A DNA stretch of 64,000 nt. It comes from Adiantum capillus-veneris (taxonomy: Eukaryota; Streptophyta; Polypodiopsida; Polypodiales; Pteridaceae). This document shows positions 55,233-64,000 of this stretch, piece by piece. Below the pieces are notes generated by a model. The model did not search any database. It was not told the DNA's origin and saw nothing but the letters and a program-made list of their open reading frames with translations. The stretch is taken from positions 62,325,753 through 62,389,752 of the forward strand of contig CM043959.1 in NCBI GenBank assembly GCA_014529385.2. Reading direction: 5' to 3'. A program made the translations under genes and the position numbers. Positions within the stretch are counted from its first letter, which is position 1, and each line of letters begins with the position of its first letter.

Positions 55233-55584
55233 ACTGCGATGCCTGCATGAAGCGGGTGAAGAAAGCCCTCAATGGAATATAGGGTATTGCTGCCTTCACT
55301 CATGGTGGGCTCCGTTGATCCAAAAGTACTGGTGAAAATTCTTCAGAAGATAGGGAAGAAGGTGGATCTTCAGGGCGGCAAGAGTCACTACATCCCCGAC
55401 ACAATGACCATCTAGACAACCTCTAGTCATTCAACAGCAACTTCAAAGTTAGTAACAAGAGTAAGAACGGTCGAAAGGGCCAAATGCTATCGTCAAATGT
55501 GGATAGAGATGAGGTAGCGTCACCGTCAGAAGTTAAGTCTCACATCTTTAGTGATGAGAATGCCAACTCTTTCCGAGTTATGTG
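55233..55584 (+). pseudogene. Captured heavy-metal-associated (HMA/HIPP-like) exon inside CACTA-2
   Basis: HMA domains bind metals through a CxxC and occur in plant HIPP proteins. After a splice-acceptor-like CTCCATAG at 55232 the frame reads CDACMKRVKKALNGI, with CxxC at 55235-55246. After a TAG (55280) and a frame shift it continues VGSVDPKVLVKILQKIGKK and VDL to 55369, the end of an HMA fold. A Ser/Asn/Lys-rich tail ends in TGA near 55584. The middle beta strand is damaged, so the domain is dead. The first 11 codons are also in the truncated CACTA end (53548-53580). I identify it from the CxxC plus VDP-L--L---GKK pattern. Confidence 0.72.
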
Positions 55585-55599
55585 AAAAATTATGTGTTA

Positions 55600-56000
55600 A
55601 ATCAGTTTTAAGGTTCTTATAATCCCTGTTAGTTTAGTTCTTTATTTTTAATATAACATAATTTACGTTAGATTTAGATTTATGTTATATTAGATTAGAC
55701 TTAGGTTTATTTAGGTTTACCCACACACACACACACACACACAAGAAGAAGAGAGTTTTAACGTCGTAGGAAACTATCCCAAAAGACGTTAAAGATTAGG
55801 TTAGATGTAGACTTACGTTAAATTAGATTTAGGTTTATTTTTAGTTAGATTTACGTTTATTTAGATTTACGCTTATTTACGTTAGATCAAGTCAACGCAA
55901 GAATTACTTACGGTTTAGGGTTTAGAGTTAGACGAACAGTGAAAAGATCTACTGTGAAAAGATGTTAAGATGCTGTGAAGTGCTACAGCTAGAGAAGAGG
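55600..56000. repeat. TTAGATTTA/TTTACGTTA-rich repeat and CA tract
   Basis: Words like AGATTTAGGTTTATTT, AACGTCGTAGGAAACTA and AAAGACGTTAAAGATTAGG recur here and at 53150-53540 and 54870-55230, so this stretch is a third partial copy of the same intron-like sequence. (CA)n lies at 55721-55743. Confidence 0.75.
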
Positions 56001-56150
56001 CAAAGGGGTTTTGTCCACTACATGCAATATCATGTAGACGTGGTTGTGTAGATTTCTTGTACCCACAAATATAGGTATTGACCAATAAAGACAAGATTAT
56101 AACCCGGTGGTTCTGATCTCCATGCACCTCTAGACCGAGGTGTGCGGGGA
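56001..56150. repeat. Dispersed repeat shared with 5611-5755
   Basis: Ordered words CATGTAGACGTGG, ATATAGGTATTGACC, ATAAAGACAAG, TATAACCCGGTGG, CACCTCTAGACCGAGG match the copy at 5.6 kb. Here it lies just upstream of the transposase start, in possible promoter position. Confidence 0.65.
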
Positions 56151-56176
56151 TTGGACATGACTAGAGAATGTGAGGT

Positions 56177-56177
<1 letters not shown>

Positions 56178-56232
<55 letters not shown>
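56178..56232. repeat. (AG)n microsatellite
   Basis: About 27 AG repeats, 65 bp upstream of the transposase ATG. Confidence 0.95.
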
Positions 56233-56234
<2 letters not shown>

Positions 56235-56296
56235 GACGAAGAATGCCAATAGAATATTAAATTTGTTGTCCAGGTTATAAGATTTTTATCCTCATT

Positions 56297-59200
56297 ATGA
56301 GTAGTGACGAGGATGTGGGACCGTCCAACCGAAACACCTATCTCTCAACGAGGGTCTTATGTCCTTGTAATCAATGCAAGCATGCTTTGCGACAGACAAG
56401 ACGTGTTTCTTTGCAGCACGTTCGCGAATTTGGCGAGTTCGATCCATCTATTATAGATCGAGTTGTTGCCAATTATAACTCGTCGGACTCTAACGCTGGC
56501 CAACAAGCAGTAATCTTGCAACCCAATAGACGTGTTCGCAGGCGCTTTGGTCAAGCAGCATATGTGAGGCCACAAGATGTAGCCTCTGACAGCTCGGGGG
56601 ATGATCATGCAGAGCACATTCCCAACGAGGCAATGTTGGAGCCCGAGATTGATGAAATGATCGAGACGATCATGGATTCAGAAAGGCTTATCTATGATGA
56701 TATGAAAAGTGAAGCCGATACGCCATTGTATAATGGAGCACGTATGTCTAGATTGAAAGCACTCCTGGTTCTTCTCAACATGCAGGCAAAGTTTGGATGG
56801 AGTGACACTAGCGTCACAGCGCTTTTCAGGTGATCTATTACAATTATTTTACTTTAATAAAACTCTAAATGTATAATGATCTGATAGATTTTTACACGAC
56901 TGTATCGTATTTTTATGTTGTGTAGATTGCTTAAAGAGCACATACTACCAGCTGACAATGTGATGCCAGATTCCCGAGATGAAGCAAGAAAGATTTTGGG
57001 AAACTTCGGGATGGATTACAATTCTATCCACGCTTGTCCTAATGGCTGCATTCTTTTCAGAGGGGAATACATAGACATGGAGAAGTGTCCGAAATGTGAT
57101 TCCGAAAGATATGGAGTAGATCTCCACGGGACAAAAATTCCACAAAAGGTTTTGCGACATTTTCCTCTGCTTCCTCGCATCAAGCATTTCTTCGAATGTA
57201 AGTCCATGGCCGCCCTAGCATCATGGCATGAGGAGAATAAATCTTCGGATGGTGTGCTACTACGAATTCCTGCAGATTGCGCAGCCTGGAAACATATAGA
57301 TGGAACATGGTCGGATTTTGCCAGGGAAGCTCGAAATTTGCGCTTAGGCCTGGCTATGGATGGCGTAAATCCATTTGGTCAAAGATCAACATCTTACAAT
57401 GTATGGCCCGTTGTCATCGTCAACTACAACATTCCCCCGTGGTTGACTACGAAGAAGGGGCACCTATGGCTAAGCTTGATTGTGCCAGGGCGATATAAAG
57501 TGGGGAATATGGATGTGTATCTTCGTCCACTATTGGAAGAGCTACAACAATTGTGGATTGGCATAGAGGTGGTGGATATGAGCCGACACACAGGATGACG
57601 GAATGCTTTGATCAGAGGCATTCTAATGTGGACCATGCATGACTATCCCGGGCTAACAGAATGCTCAGGTGATCTATTGACACTCCTCACTCAGACACTG
57701 TAAATCTTGTTTTTTCCCATAGTTGATCTATTATCATGTGTATACATGTAGGGCTTCAAACAAGCGGATACAGCGCATGTGTCACATGTGGACCTAGACT
57801 GAATGCACTCAGGGCACCCTCACTGAAGAAGAAAATCTACGAAGGTCATCAAGCGTATCTTCCAGAGAATCATGTGTTACGCGACGGTTTTTTGGGAAGA
57901 GAGCCACCAAGGATGTGTGCACAAGCATGGTTAGAGCAGAAGGAGATGTGTGATGACGGATTGCCTCCAGGGATGAAGAGACTATCTCTATGGTACGAGT
58001 TACCATACTGGCCCTGACTCATGATCAATCACTTGCTCGATCCAATGCACATATTCAAGAATGTGGGTAATCTACTATGGGACCATCTGACCGGCAAGAA
58101 AGATACTTTGGGAGCCAGAGTTGACCTTAGAAATGTGGATTGTATGGAGAAATATTGGGCGCAAACAGCGTCTGATGGATCATTAAAACTCCCTAAAGCA
58201 CCATGGATTTTCACAGGAGCCCAAGAACGCAAAGTAAAAGAGACCATTCGATCTTTGCGGACCCCCACTGGCGTAATGCACTCGCTCCGAACATGTTTTA
58301 CTAAAGAAGGAAAGCTTACCGGTTTGAAGTCACACGATTGGCATAAAATGTGTCAGGTACGTTCATAGTGGACTTTAATATCATTGCATAAAATGTGGAC
58401 TTTAATATCATTGCTGCACATACTTTACAGTTTATTTTACCGGTTGCCATTGAGGGATGTTTGTCTCTCGACATCCGTGACACAATCTACAAACTTGCAA
58501 AGCTGGTGCAATGGGTCTCACAAAAGGAGATCAACGTAGACTCCATACCATTCGCCAAACTAAATGCTGCGGAGCTTGTGTGCATGTTTGAGAAAAATTT
58601 TCCTACTACCATGCTAACCATTCAGGTGCATCTTCTTGTTCACATAGTTGATGAGGTGGAAATAGCTGGCACAGTTCATTCCAGATGGATGTTCTTCTTA
58701 GAACGTTTCATGAAAACGCTTAAGGGATATGTGCGTCAAAAGGCACATCCGGAGGGTAGCATGGCAGAAGGTTGGTTGGTATCAGAGTCCCTAGTGTACA
58801 TTGGAGAGTGGCTAGACGGATTTGATAAAGCCCGGGACATGCTATGGCGAACCATAGATGATGAGCGCATATCTGGGATTTTCATGTGCAATCACGGTGT
58901 TGAGAAGAAGATGACGGAAGATCTAGAGGCTAAAATCAACCGATTTTGCATGCTTCACAATCCAGTGATGCAAAAGTGGATTTCACAATATGAGGATGCA
59001 AAGCAAGAGCGACAAAGGGCACGAATTGAGTGGAGACAGGGAAGACGACCACCGATGCACTATCCAGCGGTTCTGGAGAGCCTACCAACCTTCATGAGCT
59101 TAAGATGGTTGCACAACCAATTGAAAAGCGCACAACAATGCGGTGACAAAGTGACTGAGGAAGAGTGGGAGTACTCTCGGGGTTGCGCGACCAAGGTAAG

Positions 59201-60028
59201 TTTGCAATGTACGACTAGCAAGTGACTTTATTTATAAACGTTTGAACGGCCACTCATAATCTTTGTTCGTTGTAGTATAAGTCATACACAGCAGCATGGT
59301 GTAAAGGTCGACATTTTAGGGTGGAACGAATCGACAAAAAGCGTTTTACTCAAGATTGTGGAATCATGGCAAAATTTGAACAGTCTAGTCGACGACGTTC
59401 CTCTGATGCACATCCTGTGGTGGCGGAACTCACTTACTTCGGCACGCTGTAAGAGATTTTGAGGATCGATTAGAGAGGATTTTTTGTCGACTTGTTCGAC
59501 GTGCAATGGTTCAAGATAATCATGGAGGGTCGCAACGCTACTGTGCGTAGAGGAGAGTCTGGTTTTCTTGAGGTGGATTCTACTAAGAAATGGACTGACC
59601 TAAGAGACACTTTCGTACTACCCGAGCATTGTGAAGAAGTAAGTATGTAAATAGTTAACATCCCCCTTTTACAACTTATGTGCTTGAAAGCTCTCATGTA
59701 AGCTATGTGGCTGTGGCAGGTAATATTTCATCCTACAAAGTCTACATCAAATTGGTGGTACGTCATAGAGGTAGCCCCTCGTAGTGCAAGGACGTATGAA
59801 GGCTACCATGTGCCAATCACAACGGCATCAATGGAGGAGATTAGAGAAGATGCTCAATCAGAAGCCGCTGCGGTGGTGCCAGACGAGCATCAAGATGCTA
59901 CTACTCTATATGGGGTGCATGCAGAGGAGCTACAAAATGAAACAGAGGATATGTGTTTAAACGGAGAGCTCTATATAGATATAGGAAGTTATGCTGAGTT
60001 ATGCGAGGATGAGAGAGAGATCTCTTAA
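56297..60028 (+). pseudogene. CACTA-2 TNP2-type transposase, six exons, four in-frame stops
   Basis: Inferred exons: 56297-56829, 56926-57668, 57752-58356, 58431-59195, 59276-59638, 59720-60028. All introns are GT-AG and keep frame. Exon 1 has a transposase-associated finger (VLCPCNQCKHALRQ). Exons 2-3 carry the Transposase_21 core (GNFGMDYNSIHACPNGCILF, KCDSERYG, RLGLAMDGVNPFGQRSTSYN, VVIVNYNIPPWLTTKKGH; LLDPMHIFKNVGNLLWDHLT). Exon 4 has DUF4218 (LPVAIEGCLSLDIRDTIYKL, HLLVHIVDEVE, FMKTLKGYVRQKAHPEGSMA). Exons 5-6 have DUF4216 (VDLFDVQWF, NWWYVIEVAPR). In-frame stops: TGA near 57597 and 58016, TAA 59450, TAG 59471. Otherwise it is well preserved, suggesting recent death. Confidence 0.88.
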
Positions 60029-60274
60029 AGCCACAAATATTGTATTTGAACAATTTTGCTCTGTGTTGTAAAAGCTCTGGCTCTCTAAGTACCTTCCATG
60101 GTGTATAACGCTCTTTTCTACTCGCGCTCACATCTTTTGATTGAAAATTCTGAGTTTTCGACTTGCCTCTTCTATCACTCAATTCATTGTGTCATTGTAT
60201 TTAATGGTCTTTGCGTCATTGTCTACTCTATTCATTCAATATTAAGTTAAAATATTTGTGTGTTTAATGCAGGT

Positions 60275-61584
60275 ATGGATGATGAGGAGTTTCTTTCTTC
60301 TTTGTCACCGCAGCAGAGACAATGGTACGTGGAGCGTCATCGCTCTGGCGCATCATCGCGCGTTCCTACTCCATCCGCATCTCCCTCTCTTTCAGAGCAT
60401 TTGGGGCGCTCCGAAGCTTCGGCGTCGACGAGGCGAGCTTCACACTAGTCTAGACACCGGCACTCTAGTGGTGGCGGTGGCGGTTGTTGTGGGGATTCCG
60501 CAACCGATGCCTCCACACCGCCTCGTGTTCGACGAGGCTCTTTAACCTCCCCTTCTTTGCCCGCCCCCACACCAGCCATAGCATCGCCATCTACGCCAGT
60601 TTTTGTACGGCTGACTGTTCCTAGAAGCTACACACCTCTACCTACTCCGCCAGGAGCCACCCAACTCGACACTCCTCGCTTCGGGGCCCAGACGCCGGTG
60701 GAGACACCTGACGTCCGTACCCCCATCGACACGCCGCTAGAGACCCCTGCCGGGACACCCAGGTTCACGCATCACCGGCCAGAGGGCTTGTCTTACTCCG
60801 TCGACTTCAGCGGCGGCATCATCATGGATGATGACGGCAAGAAGGTGATCTCGCGCATGCGTGGTCTTTGCTCTCAGCTGTTTAGACACTACATACTAAA
60901 CAAATGGAGTGAAGTACCAAGTGATTTAAAAAACAGAGTCATCAGCATACTTCATGATGAGTTTCCCGTTCCAACACGGGATCAGCGCTTCAATGAAGAC
61001 CTGATGAAGATTCGAATGCGCGAATACTGCAAACACAAGCGTGCCGAAGTGCAAAAAGCAATCAAGAATGGGTGGAATAGGCCAGATTGGCTAGCCAAAG
61101 AAGATTGGAAGAATGCGAAGAAAGCAACGCGCGAGAATCTCGACAAGTGGAAGCAACAAAAGGATGCATCCAGAGCGCGAGTAGAGGCAGGGAGCTCGCA
61201 CAACTTGGGGAGCGGTGGATGGGCATCATTTCAGGCCGATTTTGTAAGTGTTTTCGCATTGCTCTTTATGTTTGATAGTTTAGGGTTTATGAGTTTTTTA
61301 ATTCTAACATAATGAAATCTTTGTATGTTTTGACAGTGGTCGACGACAGGACGTGATCCCACACCGTACGAGCGTGAGTATGCAGGGAGGAAGGGCTTAA
61401 ACGCCCTGATGGACATTCTCAGTTCTCGCGGTGGCATGGTTAGTATTAGGGTTTACTCTTTTCTATTTTTTGTATTGTTTTATAAATGTCATTCTATGTT
61501 TATACTTACTGAAAGATGTCTTATTGTCTTTTTTTGCAGAATCCGACAGATACGCCGCTTGGACGCGATGAGACGTTTGACTAG
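60275..61584 (+). pseudogene. CACTA-2 second gene, Transposase_24/TNPA-like
   Basis: Inferred exons: 60275-61243, 61337-61438, 61540-61584 (GT-AG introns), ending GRDETFD and TAG at 61582. ATG 60275 follows an intron-acceptor-like TTTAATGCAG, so an upstream exon is possible. It starts MDDEEFLSSLSPQQRQWYVE. After one TAG (60446-60448) comes a Gly/Pro/Thr-rich linker with TP repeats (ETPDVRTPIDTPLETPAGTP). The conserved domain follows: GLCSQLFRHYILNKWSEVPS, LKNRVISILHDEF, YCKHKRAEVQK and WLAKEDWKNAKKATRENLDK. These resemble the plant Ptta/En/Spm transposase family, partner proteins that bind subterminal repeats. Only one stop interrupts it. Confidence 0.78.
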
Positions 61585-61929
61585 ACGACGTCAGTTTAGC
61601 CGTAGCTAGATAGCATTAGTTTAGGGTTTCTCATAGCTTATGTATCATGAGACGGATTTTATACGTCTTTTTGAACCATGTATATTATTACATTTGTCAC
61701 CGCAGTTCCTTTTGCCAATCAGTTCTTTATGCCTATGATGTTGTACAATTGTCATTATTACATTTTCCAATCAATTCATTTTGCCTATGATGTGTACAAT
61801 TGTCAATTTTGCAAACAATGCGTCTTGTGGGTGACTATTTTGGGTCTATTATCTACCCTTGCACTTTTTTTAAAATGTGAATCAAGTATAATATGGTTGA
61901 TGGGTGGCAGGGCATTCAATGCCCTGTCA
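61585..61929. other. CACTA-2 3' flank of second gene
   Basis: AT-rich, with two related ATGATGTTGTACAATTGTCA/ATGATGTGTACAATTGTCA segments near 61736 and 61787. It is presumably 3' UTR and spacer. Confidence 0.5.
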
Positions 61930-62165
61930 CCAAAAAAAAATTCTCTCGGGCGTCGCTATAACCGTCGCTATTTATGGCTCTGTAGCGTCGCTATGAGCGT
62001 CGCTATAGTCTTCTGTGTAAACATCGCTATAACCGTCGCTATGAGCGTCTCTATATAGCGCCGCTTATAGCGACGCATATAGCGACGCTCATAGGGACGG
62101 TTTTAGTGACGCCGGGGGTTATAAAAACACAGTGTATTTCCGTCGCTAACAGCGTCACAAGAGCA
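61930..62165. repeat. CACTA-2 3' subterminal repeats
   Basis: Many copies of CGTCGCTAT and its complement ATAGCGACG occur in both orientations between 61945 and 62165 (for example GCGTCGCTATGAGCGTCGC near 61983-62001), mirroring the 5' end. They are probable binding sites of the TNPA-like protein. Confidence 0.88.
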
Positions 62166-62182
62166 CACAACCTCTTGTAGTG

Positions 62183-64000
62183 CCATTTGTGTTTGCTCTT
62201 ATTTGTTGGTGACTCCTTTGTTCCTGCATCAAGGTGATCGAGGTTGCATTTGCCACTGTTATCTTTTGTGCAATCTGTAAATTATTATAGTGCATCTACT
62301 TGATACATGACTTAATGAAAGCCGACAAACCCCAATTAATTCCCCAAGTTAGTAAGTTGCATCAAAAGGGCTTTCTCTGACATGATTCGTGGTAGATGAC
62401 CATCGAGATGAGCTATCATTGTCCATTTGTTCCCAAATTTCATTTACATGATGTAGAAGGTACGTAGGTGGCTATCATTGCTTCAACTTTGAAAAAATTG
62501 CATATTTGGCTAGGGGTCAAACCTTTTTTTATGGAAACCCTTAGCTTGTACTCTCTATGCATAGCCTCCTGAAAAAGTTTGTCTTGATTTGGACTTGTAT
62601 TTGGATTTTTAAGCGAACTTTTTGGATTTGAGTCTCTACAATGACCTATGAGAATCTCTGGCACCTTCTGACAACCAAAAACATGTAGAACCAATTATGA
62701 TGACAAAAATTTGGCTTGACCATTGGTTGCTCCTACATACATCTATCATGAAAGATGATTGAGCTATCATATTTGTTCTTGTCAGTACTCTTAGTCCCTT
62801 TTGTTTGTTAGGCTTTATTAAGTCATATACAAGATAGAAGATTTACAATATAAAGATCTAATTCCTGTATATGGCCTTGTGGTTGCATGAAATGTCTGAT
62901 AGGAAACTTTACACTTGATGGGTGATTTTGTTTAGTCTCATCACCAACTTTTTTTGTTCTTGTTGTCTAGCCCAGAGTTTTATGACCATTCTACTATAGT
63001 CAAAGGCTGACTAGCATTCTTTTTCTTCCCTATGACATTACCCATTGTGCATATGGCTTTCGAGGCACACCTCGTGAAGTTTCGTCATTTTCTTGGACCT
63101 TCTTTGTTCTATACTGCCCGGAATTTCTTCAATCTTTTCTTCATCTGGATTATGGATTTCTTTGTGTTTTCTCTCAAGAAAAAAAAACTAAAGAAAACCA
63201 AAAATCAACTCAACAAAAAGAAAAATCAATTGAACAGAATTATAAATGCTATGTACTTTGTACACATGTCCCTAGGGACTCATATATGAATTTTGTCCCC
63301 ATAATCCTCTTGTAATTCTATTATGAGGGCATATACTCTAAATTTTGTCAAAAAATGTCAGAATCAAACGCAAAAATTCAATACAACTCATAAAACATTT
63401 CCCTTTAATATCCATATATTAGGTCATCATGTAGAATGCCTCCCCCCCTCCTATTTGGAATCCTCCTTGATGAGAGGTATCACCAAGGGTATGTGTTGTG
63501 CTTGGGAAATCAAAAAATGTGCATATGCAAACCTTGTAATATAGCCCTATTATGCATACACAGTCAATGCATGGAAAAAATTCATGCTGTGCAAGATGTG
63601 GGTATAAGCAATTTGCTTATTGGCATTTGCTAGCGAGGCTTCCTATTCTAAGCAATGTGATGATCTTTGAAGCTCTTGTGCCATTTTGCTTGATTGAAGG
63701 TTGTAGAGATTTTTTGAAGGCTTACTTATCTGTTTGATGCTTCTTTGGGATCCATTTTAGCCTTGTGGTTGGTTGTCATATTTGACATTGTTCCTCAGTG
63801 ATGGTTTCTGGCTTGAAGTGAGCTCTCTTATAATTTTACTATAACCGTAGGAAGAATTGAAAGAATTCAAGTGGTGGTGCAGTGACATTAGGTTTATTGG
63901 TTCCCTTTAGGACCCATTTTTTCCCGATTATTGGTTGTTTTGTTGATGTTGCTTGTTTGGGAACCCATACTTGTCCCTGCTTTCTTTGTGTTAGAAGACA
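62183..64000. other. Unassigned sequence right of CACTA-2
   Basis: No transposon protein, RNA gene or tandem repeat was recognised. Minor open stretches (minus strand 62440-62694; plus strand 63032-63289 and 63436-63633) have no family I know. The plus-strand one at 63032 ends in a Lys/Asn-rich run from A-rich DNA. Confidence 0.4.

Larger units (their letters stand above)
54165..62182 (+). mobile_element. CACTA-2: En/Spm-type DNA transposon
   Basis: Terminal inverted repeats CACTACAAGAGG (54165) and its complement CCTCTTGTAGTG (ending 62182) match over 12 bp. Dense GCGACGCTC/GCGTCGC words lie inside both ends, as expected for subterminal binding sites of a TNPA-type protein. Inside are a captured HMA-like exon, a TNP2-type transposase gene and a Transposase_24-like second gene, all on the plus strand. 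The 3-bp flanks (AAG left, CCA right) do not match, so this copy has been rearranged or the true left end is elsewhere. Confidence 0.9.

Noticed and set aside
55233-55584. An intact metal-binding protein gene
   Set aside because: It has an internal TAG, a frame shift and a missing middle part, and starts at an intron border inside a transposon.
52493-62185. A single CACTA element from 52496 to 62182
   Set aside because: Flanking triplets GCT and CCA do not match, and an intact internal 5' terminus lies at 54165 with unrelated copia sequence before it.

Overview
This window looks like nuclear DNA of a land plant with a large, repeat-rich genome. The evidence is nested Ty3 and Ty1/copia LTR retrotransposons with initiator-Met-tRNA primer sites, a CACTA (En/Spm) transposon with GT-AG introns, a hAT relic, and long AG/TA/CT microsatellites. 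The species cannot be named from the sequence. I found no intact host gene, tRNA, rRNA or CRISPR array. Almost every coding stretch belongs to a transposable element and is broken by stops or frameshifts.

The backbone of 8-47.4 kb is one old minus-strand Ty3 element, here called Gyp-host. Read from high to low coordinates, its pieces fall in normal order: protease region and RT (47.38-44.68 kb), RNase H (25.94-25.01 kb), integrase N-terminal part (18.48-17.69 kb) and integrase C-terminal part (8.49-7.97 kb). Three insertions split it: (1) Gyp-A, 8490-17685, a full-length Ty3 element with a perfect 5-bp target duplication (ATGGG); (2) 18.5-25.0 kb, which includes a non-coding LTR element ending in an inverted LTR pair (19674-22279, duplication CTATT); (3) Cop-A, 25938-44680, a minus-strand copia element. 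Cop-A itself holds an internal inversion and, inside its gag gene, a plus-strand copia (Cop-B) that contains a 5'-truncated Ty3 element (Gyp-C). Gyp-C carries an extra coiled-coil-like reading frame after integrase.

From 47.4 to 52.5 kb lie a dispersed non-coding repeat, a minus-strand Ty3 RT, a second copy of the Gyp-A family (Gyp-A2) split by a probable solo LTR, and a minus-strand CACTA transposase relic. From 52.5 to 62.2 kb is CACTA-2 (54165-62182), which has a TNP2-type transposase, a TNPA/Transposase_24-like gene and GCGACGCTC subterminal repeats. A second, truncated CACTA 5' end sits just upstream, with a copia RT fragment between the two. Both CACTA 5' ends carry what looks like a captured exon of a heavy-metal-associated-domain (HMA/HIPP-like) plant gene.

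The left 8 kb holds a hAT relic with a BED finger, several tandem arrays and a MITE-like repeat. The right 1.8 kb is unassigned.
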